Positions 1 to 42,917 of a stretch of 64,000 bases of DNA are shown here, piece by piece. Both the position numbers and the translations under genes were made by a program. The stretch spans positions 19,558,406-19,622,405 of the forward strand of contig JAVIAB010000049.1 in the NCBI GenBank assembly GCA_032433765.1. The letters run 5' to 3'. Under the pieces are notes generated by a model, which was not told where the DNA came from, searched no databases, and saw only the letters and a list, made by a program, of their open reading frames with translations. Positions within the stretch are counted from its first letter, which is position 1, and each line of letters opens with the position of its first letter. The stretch comes from Megaustenia siamemsis (Eukaryota; Mollusca; Gastropoda; Stylommatophora; Ariophantidae).

Positions 1-50
1 CCTTGTCCGTAGTAGTCCAGTTCACTAACCACTGAGCAATCACGGCTCCT
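1..50 (-). mobile_element. tRNA-derived SINE (family S2), 5' head only, cut by window edge
   Basis: On the minus strand this reads as the tRNA-like head of a SINE also found at 17296-17770, 35650-35920, 45935-46190 and 60726-60973. The A-box-like stretch (AGTGGTTAGTGAACTGGACT) is visible. The body would lie left of the window. Confidence 0.6.
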
Positions 51-60
51 ACTAATTTTT

Positions 61-165
61 TTTAGGGAATTAGTAAAACCCAGGTGTCCTCGCCAGGATT
101 ACGAACCCCGGCTGTTGCCGTGGTAAGCCAACCGCCTATCGATTGCGCTAACCGGACACCCTGAA
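61..165 (-). mobile_element. tRNA-like SINE head, another family (S3)
   Basis: Reverse-complemented, the segment contains an A-box-like TTAGCGCAATCGATAGG followed about 35 bases later by a B-box-like GGTTCGTAATCC, with pairing ends around GTGTCC/GGACAC. This is the layout of a tRNA-derived RNA polymerase III promoter. It is degenerate and no body or target duplication was found, so a tRNA pseudogene is an alternative. Confidence 0.4.
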
Positions 166-329
166 TATAGTAGACTGAGGAAAATCCATTGGCCCATAGA
201 TACAACACTACAGACAAAACTATATGGGCCACTGCAAGAATTACAAAAGACAGTAACATTTATACAGGAAACGACATTGCAGATATAGACAATACTTCAG
301 GCGAACGAAAGATAGATAGATAGATCCGA

Positions 330-580
330 ATTACTAACTCATCTCCCAAACAAAGAAAGGTAACTGTAGTCCCCATCATAGCAGTCTCAGCACACACCAA
401 AAGACATAAGGCGAAACCGCATAGAAAGTGAACACACCCAACTGTTCCCTGCCATACGATATCATCATTCATCGTAAACAATTGGAATATCGAAGCATTA
501 TCAAAACAGATGAAACACACAGCTCACAGTGTGCACAGAGCACCTAACTCAATAGCTCCTGCAATGGTTTTGTGTTGACC
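330..580 (-). mobile_element. Interspersed repeat family G, partial copy
   Basis: This segment is similar, reverse-complemented, to 7652-8078 and 51019-51445, and to 14480-14800 in the same orientation. Shared blocks include CCCAAACAAAGAAAGG, GTCCCCATCATAGCAG and CGATATCATCATTCATCG. A short GATA run lies just left of it at 308-325. No coding capacity is recognisable; the family is defined only by its copies in this window. Confidence 0.55.
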
Positions 581-814
581 CCATGGCACTCGATCATTAT
601 CACTTTGTATGAGAGACATCACATGTAAAGAGCCAGCAATTAACAGCTGAAAGGATTTAGTCAAGTTCTCCAATGTTTGAATCCATACAAAAACACTGCA
701 AGTACACAACACTCATTTATACTTTCAAAGATTATTTTGAAATATATTGAAATGAAGAACTGAGAAAAAAAAAGCTAGGAATAACCCCCGCCATAAAATA
801 TGTTAGTATACCAA

Positions 815-1070
815 ATGAAACCATAAGAAAAATGGTAGGAACAAAACCCTGCCAAGAATATATAGAACAACAACTTAAATGGTTTGGCCACCTGGTCAGA
901 ATGAATCCTCACCAATCACCATCAAGGGCGTTCTTCTCGAGAATGCATGGAAAAAGACCAAGAGGAAGACCCAGAAGAAGATGGATAGATGCAGTGATAG
1001 AGACATGTAACAACAAAGGAAAATCACTAATTCAGACAGTTCGAGCAGCTCAAGAACAACAAATGATATA
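815..1070 (+). pseudogene. Non-LTR retrotransposon ORF2 C-terminal fragment (family 3)
   Basis: The translation has the pattern seen at the C-terminus of endonuclease/reverse-transcriptase proteins of non-LTR elements: a W-F-G-H-L-V-R-M block, then a basic GKRPRGRPRRRWIDAV block. The reading frame is open for about 79 codons, but no RT palm is present, so this is a 5'-truncated fossil. Two further fragments of the same type follow at 1090-1330 and 2040-2400, suggesting repeated insertions or one broken-up copy. Confidence 0.5.
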
Positions 1071-1089
1071 AACCACGACACCTTTTAGG

Positions 1090-1330
1090 TATCAGTGAGA
1101 AAGAAAAAAGAAGAAGATAGAATATATAAAGAAACAACAGATAAAATGGTTTAGCCATGTGACACGGCAGAAAGATCAATACACAACACAACGAGCACTC
1201 AGTAAACATGAGAATACCAGACCCAAGGGTCGACTACGAAAAAGATGGATCGATGGAATATTAGAAGCACAGAGACAAACAGAAGAGCAAAAGACCGCAA
1301 ATTATATCTCCCCTCAACGCTGAAAGGCAG
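1090..1330 (+). pseudogene. Non-LTR retrotransposon C-terminal fragment (family 3)
   Basis: Translated on the plus strand it gives a degenerate K-W-F-S-H-V-T-R block followed by PKGRLRKRWIDGI, the same arrangement as in the fragment at 815-1070. There are stops and frame breaks. It ends about 60 bases before the ABCC exon acceptor at 1390. Confidence 0.4.
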
Positions 1331-1390
1331 ATGAAGAAGGAAAGGAGACAAATTATTTTATGTAAATGATTTTTTGTCTTCTTCTCTCAG

Positions 1391-32679
<31,289 letters not shown>

Positions 32680-33060
32680 TCACATTCAGTTTTTATTACT
32701 GCTAGACTATAAACCACAAAGACTTACGAAAAGGAAATATATGTAACAAAACAGCATTGTTTCCTGTTAAGACTACTCAGGCTCCAAAACAACTTTATGC
32801 ATGTGAATCCTGGATACTACAAACTCAAATAACTGGAAGAAAAGGTTTTTTTTTTTTTTTTTATTAATATTTAAATCCACAGAAGAATTTTCTAAATATT
32901 CTTGACAGTAGTCTACAATAAGAGCTCAATGAAAACAGAGTAGTGAATTTGATTAAACAAAGATATCTAACAATATTTTGACAATATTAAATGCCCTGTT
33001 GGTCTTGAAAGGTTAATAATGAAGAGTATTATTTCTGGTAAAGAGGATGATGAGACCCAG
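32680..33060 (+). other. Probable 3' UTR start of the ABCC gene
   Basis: AT-rich sequence after the stop with a T17 run near 32847-32863 and an ATTAAA at about 32952. The first canonical AATAAA seen is near 34515, beyond the 82-bp array, so the UTR may contain that array. Confidence 0.4.
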
Positions 33061-34410
33061 ACATCATACAGACTACACACTGAGGCAGGCAGTACAGCTA
33101 GGCAGTAAGAAAGATTCAGACCAGCAGTTATATCTTAGACATCAAGGTGTCCCTACAGACTACACTCACTGAGAGTGGTAACAACAAAGATAAACATTCA
33201 GACCAGCAGTTATATCTTAGACATCAAGGTCTCCCTACAGACTACACTCGCTGAGAGTGGTAACAACAACGATAAACATTCAGACCAGCAGTTATATCTT
33301 AGACATCAAGGATTCTCAACAGACTATACTCGCTGAGAGTGGCAACAACAACGATAAACATTCAGACCAACAGTTATATCTTAGACATCAAGGTGTCCCT
33401 ACGGACTACACTCACTGAGAGTGGTAACAACAACGATAAACATTCAGACCAGCAGTTATATCTTAGACATCAAGGTGTCCCTATAGTCTACACTCACTGA
33501 GAGTGGCAACAACAACGATAAACATTCAGACCAGCAGTTATATCTTAGACATCAAGGTGTCCCTACAGTCTACACACGCTGAGAGTGGCAACAACAACGA
33601 TAAACATTCATACTGGCAGTTAGATCCAAGACATCAAGGTCTCCCTACAGACTACACTCACTGAGAGTGGTAACAACAACTATAAACATTCATACTGGCA
33701 GTTAGATCCAAGACATCAAGGTCTCCCTATAGACTAAATGAGGTAGACAACAACAAGAAACATTCAGACCAGCAGTTATATCTCAGACATCAAGGTGTCC
33801 CTTCAGACTAAATGAGGTAGACAACAACAACTATAAACATTCAGACTGGCAGTTAGATCCAAGACATCAAGGTGTCCCTTCAGACTAAATGAGATAGACA
33901 ACAACAACAAGAAACATTCAGACCAGCAGTTATATCTCAGACATCAAGGTCTCCCTATAGACTAAATGAGGTAGACAACAACAAGAAACATTCAGACCAG
34001 CAGTTATATCTCAGACATCAAGGTGTCCCTTCAGACTAAATGAGGTAGACAACAACAACAAGAAACATTCAGACCAGCAGTTATATCTCAGACATCAAGG
34101 TGTCCCTTCAGACTAAATGAGGTAGACAACAACAACAAGAAACATTCAGACCAGCAGTTATATCTCAGACATCAAGGTCTCCCTATAGACTAAATGAGGT
34201 AGACAACAACAACAAGAAACATTCAGACCAGCAGTTATATCTCAGACATCAAGGTGTCCCTACAGACTAAATGAGGTAGATAACAACAACAAGAAACATT
34301 CAGACCAGCAGTTATATCTCAGACATCAAGGTCTCCCTACAGACTAAATGAGGTAGATAACAACAAGAAACATTCAGACTGGCAGTTATATCTTAGACAT
34401 CAAGGTGATA
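33060..34410. repeat. 77-82-bp minisatellite, about 17 units
   Basis: The unit contains CATTCAGACCAGCAGTTATA, TCTTAGACATCAAGGTGTCC and either a CTCACTGAGAGTGGTAACAA end (first half) or an AAATGAGGTAGACAACAACA end (second half). The two end types define two sub-blocks. Confidence 0.92.
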
Positions 34411-34869
34411 TTTTCTTCCACACAGTTTGTCAGTTGATACTGAGATCTACAACCACTGACTGTTTTTTGGCTCCACAGGCAAGGAAGAGATGTTAAACCG
34501 CTAAAAATGATGAAAATAAAATTAGTGGTGCTATTGAAATGTTTGCTAATGAAATGTTTAATTTATTCACAGTTTTGAATATATAATTACCGATATAAAA
34601 TGATGAAAATTTTGGTTTCAATAATTACTGAGCAGTCATGTGACTTACCAACAGCCGAACAAATATGTTGACGTTTTTATTATCATATGCAGCAATATTA
34701 ACATTCTGACCTACTTTCTACAACAGTTTCCGTTGTTTCCTAATTATAAATAACAAAAATGATTTATTAAACTTGTTATTGTTTTAAAAATACAGGGTAA
34801 ATGGGGCAGAGGCAGACAGAGAGTAAAGTAGACTGACAACATCAAGAGCTGGACTGGAGAACTTATGAC
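34411..34869. other. AT-rich spacer with a small retroelement scrap
   Basis: AATAAA at about 34515 is a candidate polyadenylation signal for the ABCC gene. GGGGCAGAGGCAGACAGAGA near 34804 resembles the C-terminal coding end of family 2 retroelements. Nothing else is recognised. Confidence 0.4.
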
Positions 34870-35649
34870 ACTCTATCTATTTATCAATTTTTCAAGCCGT
34901 AACTGACCTATAGGTCATAGGCTCAGATACTCTTTCCCTGTTTTGAAATGTTATATCTAGCAGTCTCAATCCTTGCAAAGATCGTTTATCAAATCTTGCC
35001 ATTTGTCTCTGGTGCAGGTATCTAGATCTCATTGAGAGAGCCGATTACGACTGCTTTTGCCTTTCTGATCAATGTTCTTCTCAGTGTTTCTCTGTGTCGC
35101 CCATTTTTTCCTCCTACCTGTTGTTTCCCACATGAGGGCTTGCTTTACTATTTGGTTATTATCTCTTCTCATCACATGTCCAACATATGACCATCGTCTT
35201 CTCTTGATTACTGAAGATATTAGTGGTTGATTGGCGATTTCTCTAATTTCCTCATTTGTTTTAAATTCGTTCCACGCTATGCCAAGTGTTTTCCTTAGAC
35301 CTTTATTTTCAAATGCATTCAACTTTGTATCTATGTCTTTTGTTGTTTTTTAGCTCTCGCATGCATATGTAAGGGTCGATAGTACATTTGATTTGAATAG
35401 TCTAAGTTTTGTGTTTGTGCTGATGAATTTTGATTTCTACAACTTTTCAAGGCTTCTGAAAGACATTGCTGCTTTAGCTATTCTGATTATAATTTCTTTA
35501 CTTGTATCCCCTTCTCGATCAATGTGACTTCCAAGATAGATAAAGTGATCAATCTCTTCCACTGTTTTGTTTTCCATGCATATTCTTTCATCTGTTGGAA
35601 ACAAGCTTTTCAAGACTTTAGTCTTTTCATGATTGATAATTCTACCTAG
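34870..35649 (-). pseudogene. Non-LTR retrotransposon RT pseudogene (family 1), interrupted by a SINE
   Basis: Minus-strand translation gives NAFENKGLRKTLGIAWNEFK, VIKRRRWSYVGHVMRRDNNQ and ALMWETTGRRKKWATQRNTE with frame damage, and further upstream the INHEKTK region, so it parallels 23390-24560. The 3' tail at the left reads CTATCTATTTATC. It is broken at 35649 by SINE S2. Confidence 0.8.
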
Positions 35650-35920
35650 TTTAAAAAAAAAAAAAAAAGTAAAGTACCCCCGTCACGTCAAGTGGCGTAT
35701 AGAGAATATGGTGTTAGTGACCATAAATTTTTATAGACCCTCAGCACATGATTTTTGGGGTAATGTGGTCGGTATTATGCCCGTGCCGCTTCACTTTCCC
35801 AGAAAAAAATCCGGTACCCATTTAAGGCTGGGTGAACCCGAAAGCCGTCAGTCGGGATTGAACCCTACCCCTTGTCCTTTGTAGTCCAGTTCCCTAACCA
35901 CTGAGCTATCGCGGCTCCCT
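35650..35920 (-). mobile_element. SINE S2, complete, with 14-bp target duplication
   Basis: The copy reads on the minus strand from the tRNA-like head (GCCGCGATAGCTCAGTGGTT) to a T-rich tail. It is flanked by ATAATTCTACCTAG at 35636-35649 and 35921-35934, a perfect 14-bp target-site duplication. It inserted into the family 1 retroelement, so it is younger than that element. Confidence 0.92.
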
Positions 35921-36000
35921 ATAATTCTACCTAGGTTCTCTATAAATAATTCTAACTAGGTTCTCTATAAATAATTCTAACTAGGTTCTCTATTTACATC
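35921..36000. repeat. Short 28-bp triplicate
   Basis: Three units containing ATAATTCTAACTAGGTTCTC. They begin with the SINE target duplication, so the duplication itself appears to have been amplified after insertion. Confidence 0.8.
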
Positions 36001-36189
36001 TCTTCAAAATGGTGTTGTTTCTTCAGCTGAAGTCCCACTGAGCTGCCATGTCATTTTGCTTTTGTTTTGTTCCTCACCTACATAAAGCTGTAATCATATT
36101 CCTCTTTTTTTTTAAATTTTCTTTCTTGCTATCTTTACAGCAGCATCACATTTCCATACATCTTGATGCATTTTATATCGTTACTCTTC

Positions 36190-36350
36190 TGCTGCTTGCT
36201 TGCTTTCTTTTGCCCGGCGACTAAAGGAGTATACCTCTTTATCATCTGCCCTTAAAAGGTCGTTAAGTGGGCGTGTCTGTGTTGTGTTGTGGTTTGCAGT
36301 ATAACTGTGATAGCTGTGACTTTTGGCCCAACACATCCGACTTCAGCACA
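36190..36350 (-). mobile_element. Interspersed repeat family H
   Basis: Reverse-complemented it matches 16885-17030 (shared TTGGGCCAAAAG, GCAAACCACAACACA, ACCTTTTAAGGG, CTCCTTTAGTCGCCGGGC). Confidence 0.5.
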
Positions 36351-36839
36351 ACTCTTCTGATAATTCTGCATAGGTTCTCATGTTGTCTTCCTCTTTTTTC
36401 TCTTGCCTTTTACTGTCTGCCTGAGGGATTCAGATTGACACCTAGTCACATGCCTTGTGTAAGTCCATCAATTTTTCCTTAAAAATATTACAATAGTTAG
36501 TCTCTTTAAGTATCATTGTACTTTATTTAGAATGATTTCCTGTTAGTATTCAATAACCTTCATCCTTTGTTATCAGAGATGAGTTTCTATCATTTCCATC
36601 CTTTATGTTGGTACTTGGATTATGTTGAAATTGTGCAGTCTATGTTGTGTGTGTTTGTTTAGTATTTTTTTTATATTCAGATGTTTGTTAGTCTGCTTTT
36701 TTTTAAAACATTAAAACATTTGCTCTTAGAATAATTCATTTCAATTTCACGGTGAACATTTGTTTCATCTGTGAACTGGTCACATTTATTTGTTTCAGTT
36801 ATAAAATAGCATTTTAATTATAATTCCCAAAATGTTCAA
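36351..36839. other. AT-rich sequence, nothing recognised
   Basis: No gene, RNA or repeat family was identified. Confidence 0.4.
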
Positions 36840-37110
36840 ACAATTAAGAAGACAAACAAGGAAGTTCTGAATCAGCTGAAAGTAAGAGAAGAACTACTTA
36901 ACACAATTAAAAAAAGACAACCAAAATGTTGGCGCATATGAAGAGACACAATACCCTACTAAAAGTTATCTTGGGGAGAAGGCAGAGGCAGGCCAAGACT
37001 GAAGTGGACTAATAACATCAAAAGTTGAGCAATATGCACCATCAAGACAAAGTAAAACAATGCACCGATCTAGCTAACCTTCAATGTCAAGATGGCACCC
37101 AATGATAATG
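36840..37110 (+). pseudogene. Non-LTR retrotransposon C-terminal fragment (family 2)
   Basis: The translation gives TNKEVLNQLKVREELLNTIK and, after a frame break, RGRPRLKWTNNIK, closely paralleling NDEVLKQLKMKRELLNTIQ and RGRPRLTWTSNIKRW of the copy at 42918-44140. It contains several stops. Confidence 0.7.
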
Positions 37111-37289
37111 AATGGGTGATGGTGTCCTGAGGCTACTGTGTTCCCCTCATTCATCAAAGTTGATATTTTATAGAAGAGTATCTAATTTGTAACACCACAA
37201 CAACAAAATATGAAGCTGTTGACCTCTTTCATTTTTTCAATAGAAAAGAAACATTTACACAATTATCACTTTCTGGTGTGAGACATTAA

Positions 37290-37700
37290 GTTATTGAGTA
37301 ATTAACGGGTCATCATCATTGCACTCTGAACATGTCCATAGAGGCTCAGATCCCCTCCTCAGCAGGTCTCGCAGTGTCCAGCAACTGACGACTCCAGTTC
37401 TGTTTTGGTTGATAAGTCTTGTTACATGCCCACTAAGTTTCTCGTTTCTGGCTATGCCCATCTTAACTCTCATCTCTTTCATCCGAATGAGTCACATAGA
37501 CTCATGGTTGTCGAGGTTCTGTGCCTGTCCCACATCTCAGAGGGTATTGATAATGTCCACCTGATCCATTGGTTGACCGTCCTCACCGTAGCACAATTAG
37601 CCAACCTGTCCGCTCTTTCATTTCCCCATTTTCAGATGTCCTGGGACGTAGATAAAGGCGACCCTATGTATTTTTTACTTCTGCAATGACTTTACCCATT
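37290..37700 (-). pseudogene. Retrotransposon fragment with RNase H end (family 6)
   Basis: The minus strand encodes, across a frameshift, [20 protein letters not shown], the VPGH...GNERAD ending of an RNase H domain. It then encodes MKEMRVKMGIARNEKLSGHV and LWTCSECNDDDPLITQ, a Cys-containing C-terminal segment shared with 19355-19715. An RNase H domain after RT is typical of I-group LINEs. A short piece of the same end is at 25855-25895. Confidence 0.65.
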
Positions 37701-37746
37701 GCATGTGTACAGAGCCCACCTCCACTTTTCTTATCATGCTCATTAT

Positions 37747-37801
37747 TTTATATATATATATATATATAAGACGTATGCTCCACAAGGAGCTGAAAGGTAG
37801 A

Positions 37802-37886
<85 letters not shown>

Positions 37887-37890
37887 TCTT
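37747..37890. repeat. (TA)n runs inside an inverted repeat
   Basis: Two TA runs flank GCTCCACAAGGAGCTGAAAG-type sequence, and the long run is followed by its reverse complement, CTTTCAGCTCCCTGTGGAGC (37898-37917). The inverted arms are about 27 bases and derive from the 3' end of the family 5 retroelement. The structure is a potential cruciform. Confidence 0.85.
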
Positions 37891-38240
37891 CTTCTACCTT
37901 TCAGCTCCCTGTGGAGCATAGGTCTTCAACAAACACTTTCCAAGTCATTCTGTTTCTTGCCATTCTTTTAAGATCATTCCATGTCTTCCCCATCATCTTC
38001 ATCTCTGCTTCTGTCTGTCTTCTCCAAGAATTTCTTGGTCTTCCTCTTTATCTTTTTCCCTGGGGATTCCAAAAAAGGGCCTGTTGTGTAATACTTTCAG
38101 TTGGCTTCCGCAGTGTGTGTCCTATCCAGCACCATCGTCTTTGCTGTATCTCTTTATCCACTGGTATTTGACTGGTACATTTCCATAATTCTATGTTAGT
38201 GATTTTGTCCTGCCATTTCCATCCATTTATTCTGCGTAAG
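37891..38240 (-). pseudogene. Non-LTR retrotransposon 3' fragment (family 5)
   Basis: The minus strand encodes pieces matching 49900-50260 (a [19 protein letters not shown] block, then a basic [15 protein letters not shown] region), with the terminal GGAGCTGAAAGGTAGAAG at its left. It is truncated and frame-broken. Confidence 0.7.
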
Positions 38241-39049
38241 CATCCATCAATGAAAGATATATTTATATACTGAATTTGACCATTGATAAATTATTCAATC
38301 TCTGTTGCTGCAACAACACAGGTCTATATGCAATATTTCTGGTTCTTGATAATTCTGCATTTTATAGAGTTGATAGATTTTGTACTGAGAGCATCACCAG
38401 TATAGAGATAAAGTGAACACAAGTTTGATCCCAGCTTCACACGTTCCATTTGATAGAGTTGAGAAAGGAACACGTACTTGGCTTACTGCTTACTGAGTTA
38501 AGGGAGGTCTTCTTCCTCTTCTTCTTCTTTCCTACCACAGTTGCCTTTCAGCTTCGAGGGGTAATTAAGGGAGGTAATGACAGCAAAGAAAAGCACTGTC
38601 CCTCTCACACACAAAGTCTGTGGCCTAACATAGGGACATTTATTACTTCATCCCCCTAAAACATTTTTTATGCCAGAGGTCATCCTTTGTTACCTATGGT
38701 CTAGCCTTGGATTGGTTGTAACTTTTATGTGTATATTATTTTTCACGTGTTTTTCCCCCACTTTACAACAGATTCCCCAGCGTTATCATACTTCACATGT
38801 TATTTCACATTGTACATTTTTCACAGATTTTAACCTGTGGTGTTATCACATTAAAAGCTGTGTGTTTTATATTTCTCTTTGACAGATTTTAAACCGAAGT
38901 ATTCATTATATGACATGATGTTATACTCCAATTCTATTTCACATATTTTAAACAGTGACTTTATTATATATATATATATCACAGATTTTAAAGTATAATT
39001 TTTATGTCATATATTTCTCCCTGCTATCTTGTTGATATGTCTTCTTGAG
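38241..39049. other. AT-rich sequence with loose TTTTCACAGATTTTAA repeats
   Basis: Between 38740 and 39010 the words TTTCACA(G/T)ATTTTAAA recur at irregular spacing. Nothing coding is recognised. Confidence 0.4.
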
Positions 39050-42000
39050 CCTGTTGATATGTCATATCTTTTCAAACAGTCTCCTGTCCAGTATCAATTC
39101 CACAAGTGACTTCTGTTATTCTTCTTGTGATGTGTCCATGATGTAGACAATCACTGAATTAAGTATCAATTCCACATGTGACTTCTGTTATTCTTCTTGT
39201 GATGTGTCCATGATGTAGACAATCACTGAATTAAGTATCAATTCCACATGTGACTTCTGTTATTCTTCTTGTGATGTGTCCATGATGTAGACAATCACTG
39301 AATTAAGTATCAATTCCACATGTGACTTCTGTTATTCTTCTTGTGATGTGTCCTTGATGTAGACAATCACTGAATTAAGTATCAATTCCACATGTGACTT
39401 CTGTTATTCTTCTTGTGATGTGTCCTTGATGTAGACAATCACTGAATTAAGTATCAATTCCACATGTGACTTCTGTTATTCTTCTTGTGATGTGTCCTTG
39501 ATGTAGACAATCACTGAATTAAGTATCAATTCCACATGTGACTTCTGTTATTCTTCTTGCGATGTGTCCTTGATGTAGACAATCACTGAATTAAGTATCA
39601 ATTCCACATGTGACTTCCATTATTCTTCTTGTGATGTGTCCTTGATGTAGACAATCACTGAATTAAGTATCAATTCCACATGTGACTTCCATTATTCTTC
39701 TTGTGATGTGTCCATGATGTAGACAATCACTGAATTAAGTATCAATTCCACATGTGACTTCCATTATTCTTCTTGTGATGTGTCCATGATGTAGACAATC
39801 ACTGAATTAAGTATCAATTCCACAAGTGACTTCTGTTATTCTTCTTGTGATGTGTCCATGATGTAGACAATCACTGAATTAAGTATCAATTCCACAAGTG
39901 ACTTCTGTTATTCTTCTTGTGATGTGTCCATGATGTAGACAATCACTGAATTAAGTATCAATTCCACAAGTGACTTCTGTTATTCTTCTTGTGATGTGTC
40001 CATGATGTAGACAATCACTGAATTAAGTATCAATTCCACAAGTGACTTCTGTTATTCTTCTTGTGATGTGTCCTTGATGTAGACAATCACTGAATTAAGT
40101 ATCAATTCCACAAGTGACTTCCATTATTCTTCTTGTGATGTGTCCATGATGTAGACAATCACTGAATTAAGTATCAATTCCACAAGTGACTTCCATTATT
40201 CTTCTTGTGATGTGTCCTTCATGTAGACAATCACTGAATTAAGTATCAATTCCACAAGTGACTTCTGTTATTCTTCTTGTGATGTGTCCATGATGTAGAC
40301 AATCACTGAATTAAGTATCAATTCCACATGTGACTTCTATTATTCTTCTTGTGATGTGTCCTTCATGTAGACAATCACTGAATTAAGTATCAATTCCACA
40401 AGTGACTTCTGTTATTCTTCTTGTGATGTGTCCATGATGTAGACAATCACTGAATTAAGTATCAATTCCACATGTGACTTCTATTATTCTTCTTGTGATG
40501 TGTCCTTGATGTAGACAATCACTGAATTAAGTATCAATTCCACAAGTGACTTCTGTTATTCTTCTTGTGATGTGTCCATGATGTAGACAATCACTGAATT
40601 AAGTATCAATTCCACAAGTGACTTCTGTTATTCTTCTTGTGATGTGTCCTTGATGTAGACAATCACTGAATTAAGTATCAATTCCACGTGACTTGTTATT
40701 CTTCTTGTGATGTGTCCATGATGTAGACAATCACTGAATTAAGTATCAATTCCACAAGTGACTTCCGTTATTCTTCTTGTGATGTGTCCATGATGTAGAC
40801 AATCACTGAATTAAGTATCAATTCCACAAGTGACTTCTGTTATTCTTCTTGTGATGTGTCCTTGATGTAGACAATCACTGAATTAAGTATCAATTCCACG
40901 TGACTTGTTATGCTTCTTGTGATGTGTCCTTGATGTAGACAATCACTGAATTAAGTATCAATTCCACAAGTGACTTCCGTTATTCTTCTTGTGATGTGTC
41001 CTTGATGTAGACAATCACTGAATTAAGTATCTATTCCACGTGACTTGTTATTCTTCTTGTGATGTGTCCTTGATGTAGACAATTACTGAATTAAGTATCA
41101 ATTCCACAACTGACCCCACTTATTCTTCTTGTGATGTGTCCATGATGTAGACAATCACTGAATTAAGTATCAGTTCCACAAGTGACTTCTGTTATTCTTC
41201 TTGTGATGTGTCCTTGATGTAGGCAATTACTGAATTAAGTATCAATTCCACAACTGACCCCACTTATTCTTCTTGCGATGTGTCCTTGATGTAGACAATT
41301 ACTGAATTAAGTATCAATTCCACAACTGACCCCACTTATTCTTCTTGTGATGTGTCCTTGATGTAGACAATCACTGAATTAAGTATCAATTCCACAAGTG
41401 ACTTCTGTTATTCTTCTTGTGATGTGTCCTTCATGTAGACAATCACTGAATTAAGTATCAATTCCACAAGTGACTTCCGTTATTCTTCTTGTGATGTGTC
41501 CTTGATGTAGACAATCACTGAATTAAGTATCAATTCCACAAGTGACTTCCGTTATTCTTCTTGTGATGTGTCCTTGATGTAGACAATCACTGAATTAAGT
41601 ATCAATTCCACAAGTGACTTCTGTTATTCTTCTTGTGATGTGTCCTTGATGTAGGCAATCACTGAATTAAGTATCAATTCCACAAGTGACTTCTGTTATT
41701 CTTCTTGTTATGTGTCCTTGATGTAGACAATCACTGAATTAAGTATCTATTCCACGTGACTTGTTATTCTTCTTGTGATGTGTCCTTGATGTAGACAATT
41801 ACTGTATTAAGTATCAATTCCACAACTGACCCCACTTATTCTTCTTGTGATGTGTCCATGATGTAGACAATCACTGAATTAAGTATCAGTTCCACAAGTG
41901 ACTTCTGTTATTCTTCTTGTGATGTGTCCTTGATGTAGGCAATTACTGAATTAAGTATCAATTCCACAACTGACCCCACTTATTCTTCTTGCGATGTGTC

Positions 42001-42600
42001 CTTGATGTAGACAATTACTGAATTAAGTATCAATTCCACAACTGACCCCACTTATTCTTCTTGTGATGTGTCCTTGATGTAGACAATCACTGAATTAAGT
42101 ATCAATTCCACAAGTGACTTCTGTTATTCTTCTTGTGATGTGTCCTTCATGTAGACAATCACTGAATTAAGTATCAATTCCACAAGTGACTTCCGTTATT
42201 CTTCTTGTGATGTGTCCTTGATGTAGACAATCACTGAATTAAGTGTCAGTTCCACAAGTGACTTCCGTTATTCTTCTTGTGATGTGTCCTTGATGTAGGC
42301 AATTACTGAATTAAGTATCAGTTCCACAAGTGACTTCCGTTATTCTTCTTGTGATGTGTCCATGATGTAGACAACCACTGAATTAAGTATCAGTTCCACA
42401 AGTGACTTCCGTTATTCTTCTTGTGATGTGTCCATGATGTAGACAACCACTGAATTAAGTATCAGTTCCACAAGTGACTTCCGTTATTCTTCTTGTGATG
42501 TGTCCATGATGTAGACAACCACTGAATTAAGTATCAGTTCCACAACTGACCCCACTCATTCTTCTTGTGATGTGTCCTTGATGTGGGCAATAACTATATC
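39050..42600. repeat. 72-bp minisatellite, about 48 units (3.5 kb)
   Basis: The unit contains TGTGATGTGTCCTTGATGTA, GACAATCACTGAATTAAGTA and TCAATTCCACAAGTGACTTC. Sub-variants (CACATG/CACAAG, GATGTGTCCATG/CTTG, CTGACCCCACTT) occur in blocks, and 41040-41480 is repeated as a block at about 41740-42200, showing higher-order duplication. The right units carry CAACCACTGAATTAAG. Confidence 0.95.
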
Positions 42601-42917
42601 ATGTATCAGTTTTGTGAATGACTGTCGTGTGACATTATATTTTTTGCTAAAGTGCTTGGTTTTACCCCAGAGCTGTCTTTCTTTCACAGAAAGGTCCAGT
42701 ACACATTTTAAGCTGGATGAACTTAAAAAGTCAATAACTAGGATCAAACCTGAACTCTTGTCCCTAATAGTTCTGATCACTAACAACAATACTACCACAG
42801 ATCCATATAGTCTAAACTACAACTTCATTATTATATCCTTCACATATGTTGGTGAACTTCCTTCTTATATATAATATATTTTTTTTTTGGTATTTATATT
42901 TTAGCTCATCATCATCA
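42601..42917. other. Spacer, nothing firm
   Basis: A short stretch with TTCACAGAAAGGTCCAGTAC and AAGCTGGATGAACTTAAAAA is vaguely like SINE S2 body on the minus strand but too diverged to call. A TCATCATCATCATCATCG run lies at 42906-42923. Confidence 0.35.

Noticed and set aside
39050..42600. CRISPR-like regular array
   Set aside because: Units are contiguous near-identical repeats without variable spacers, in a eukaryotic intron/intergenic context.
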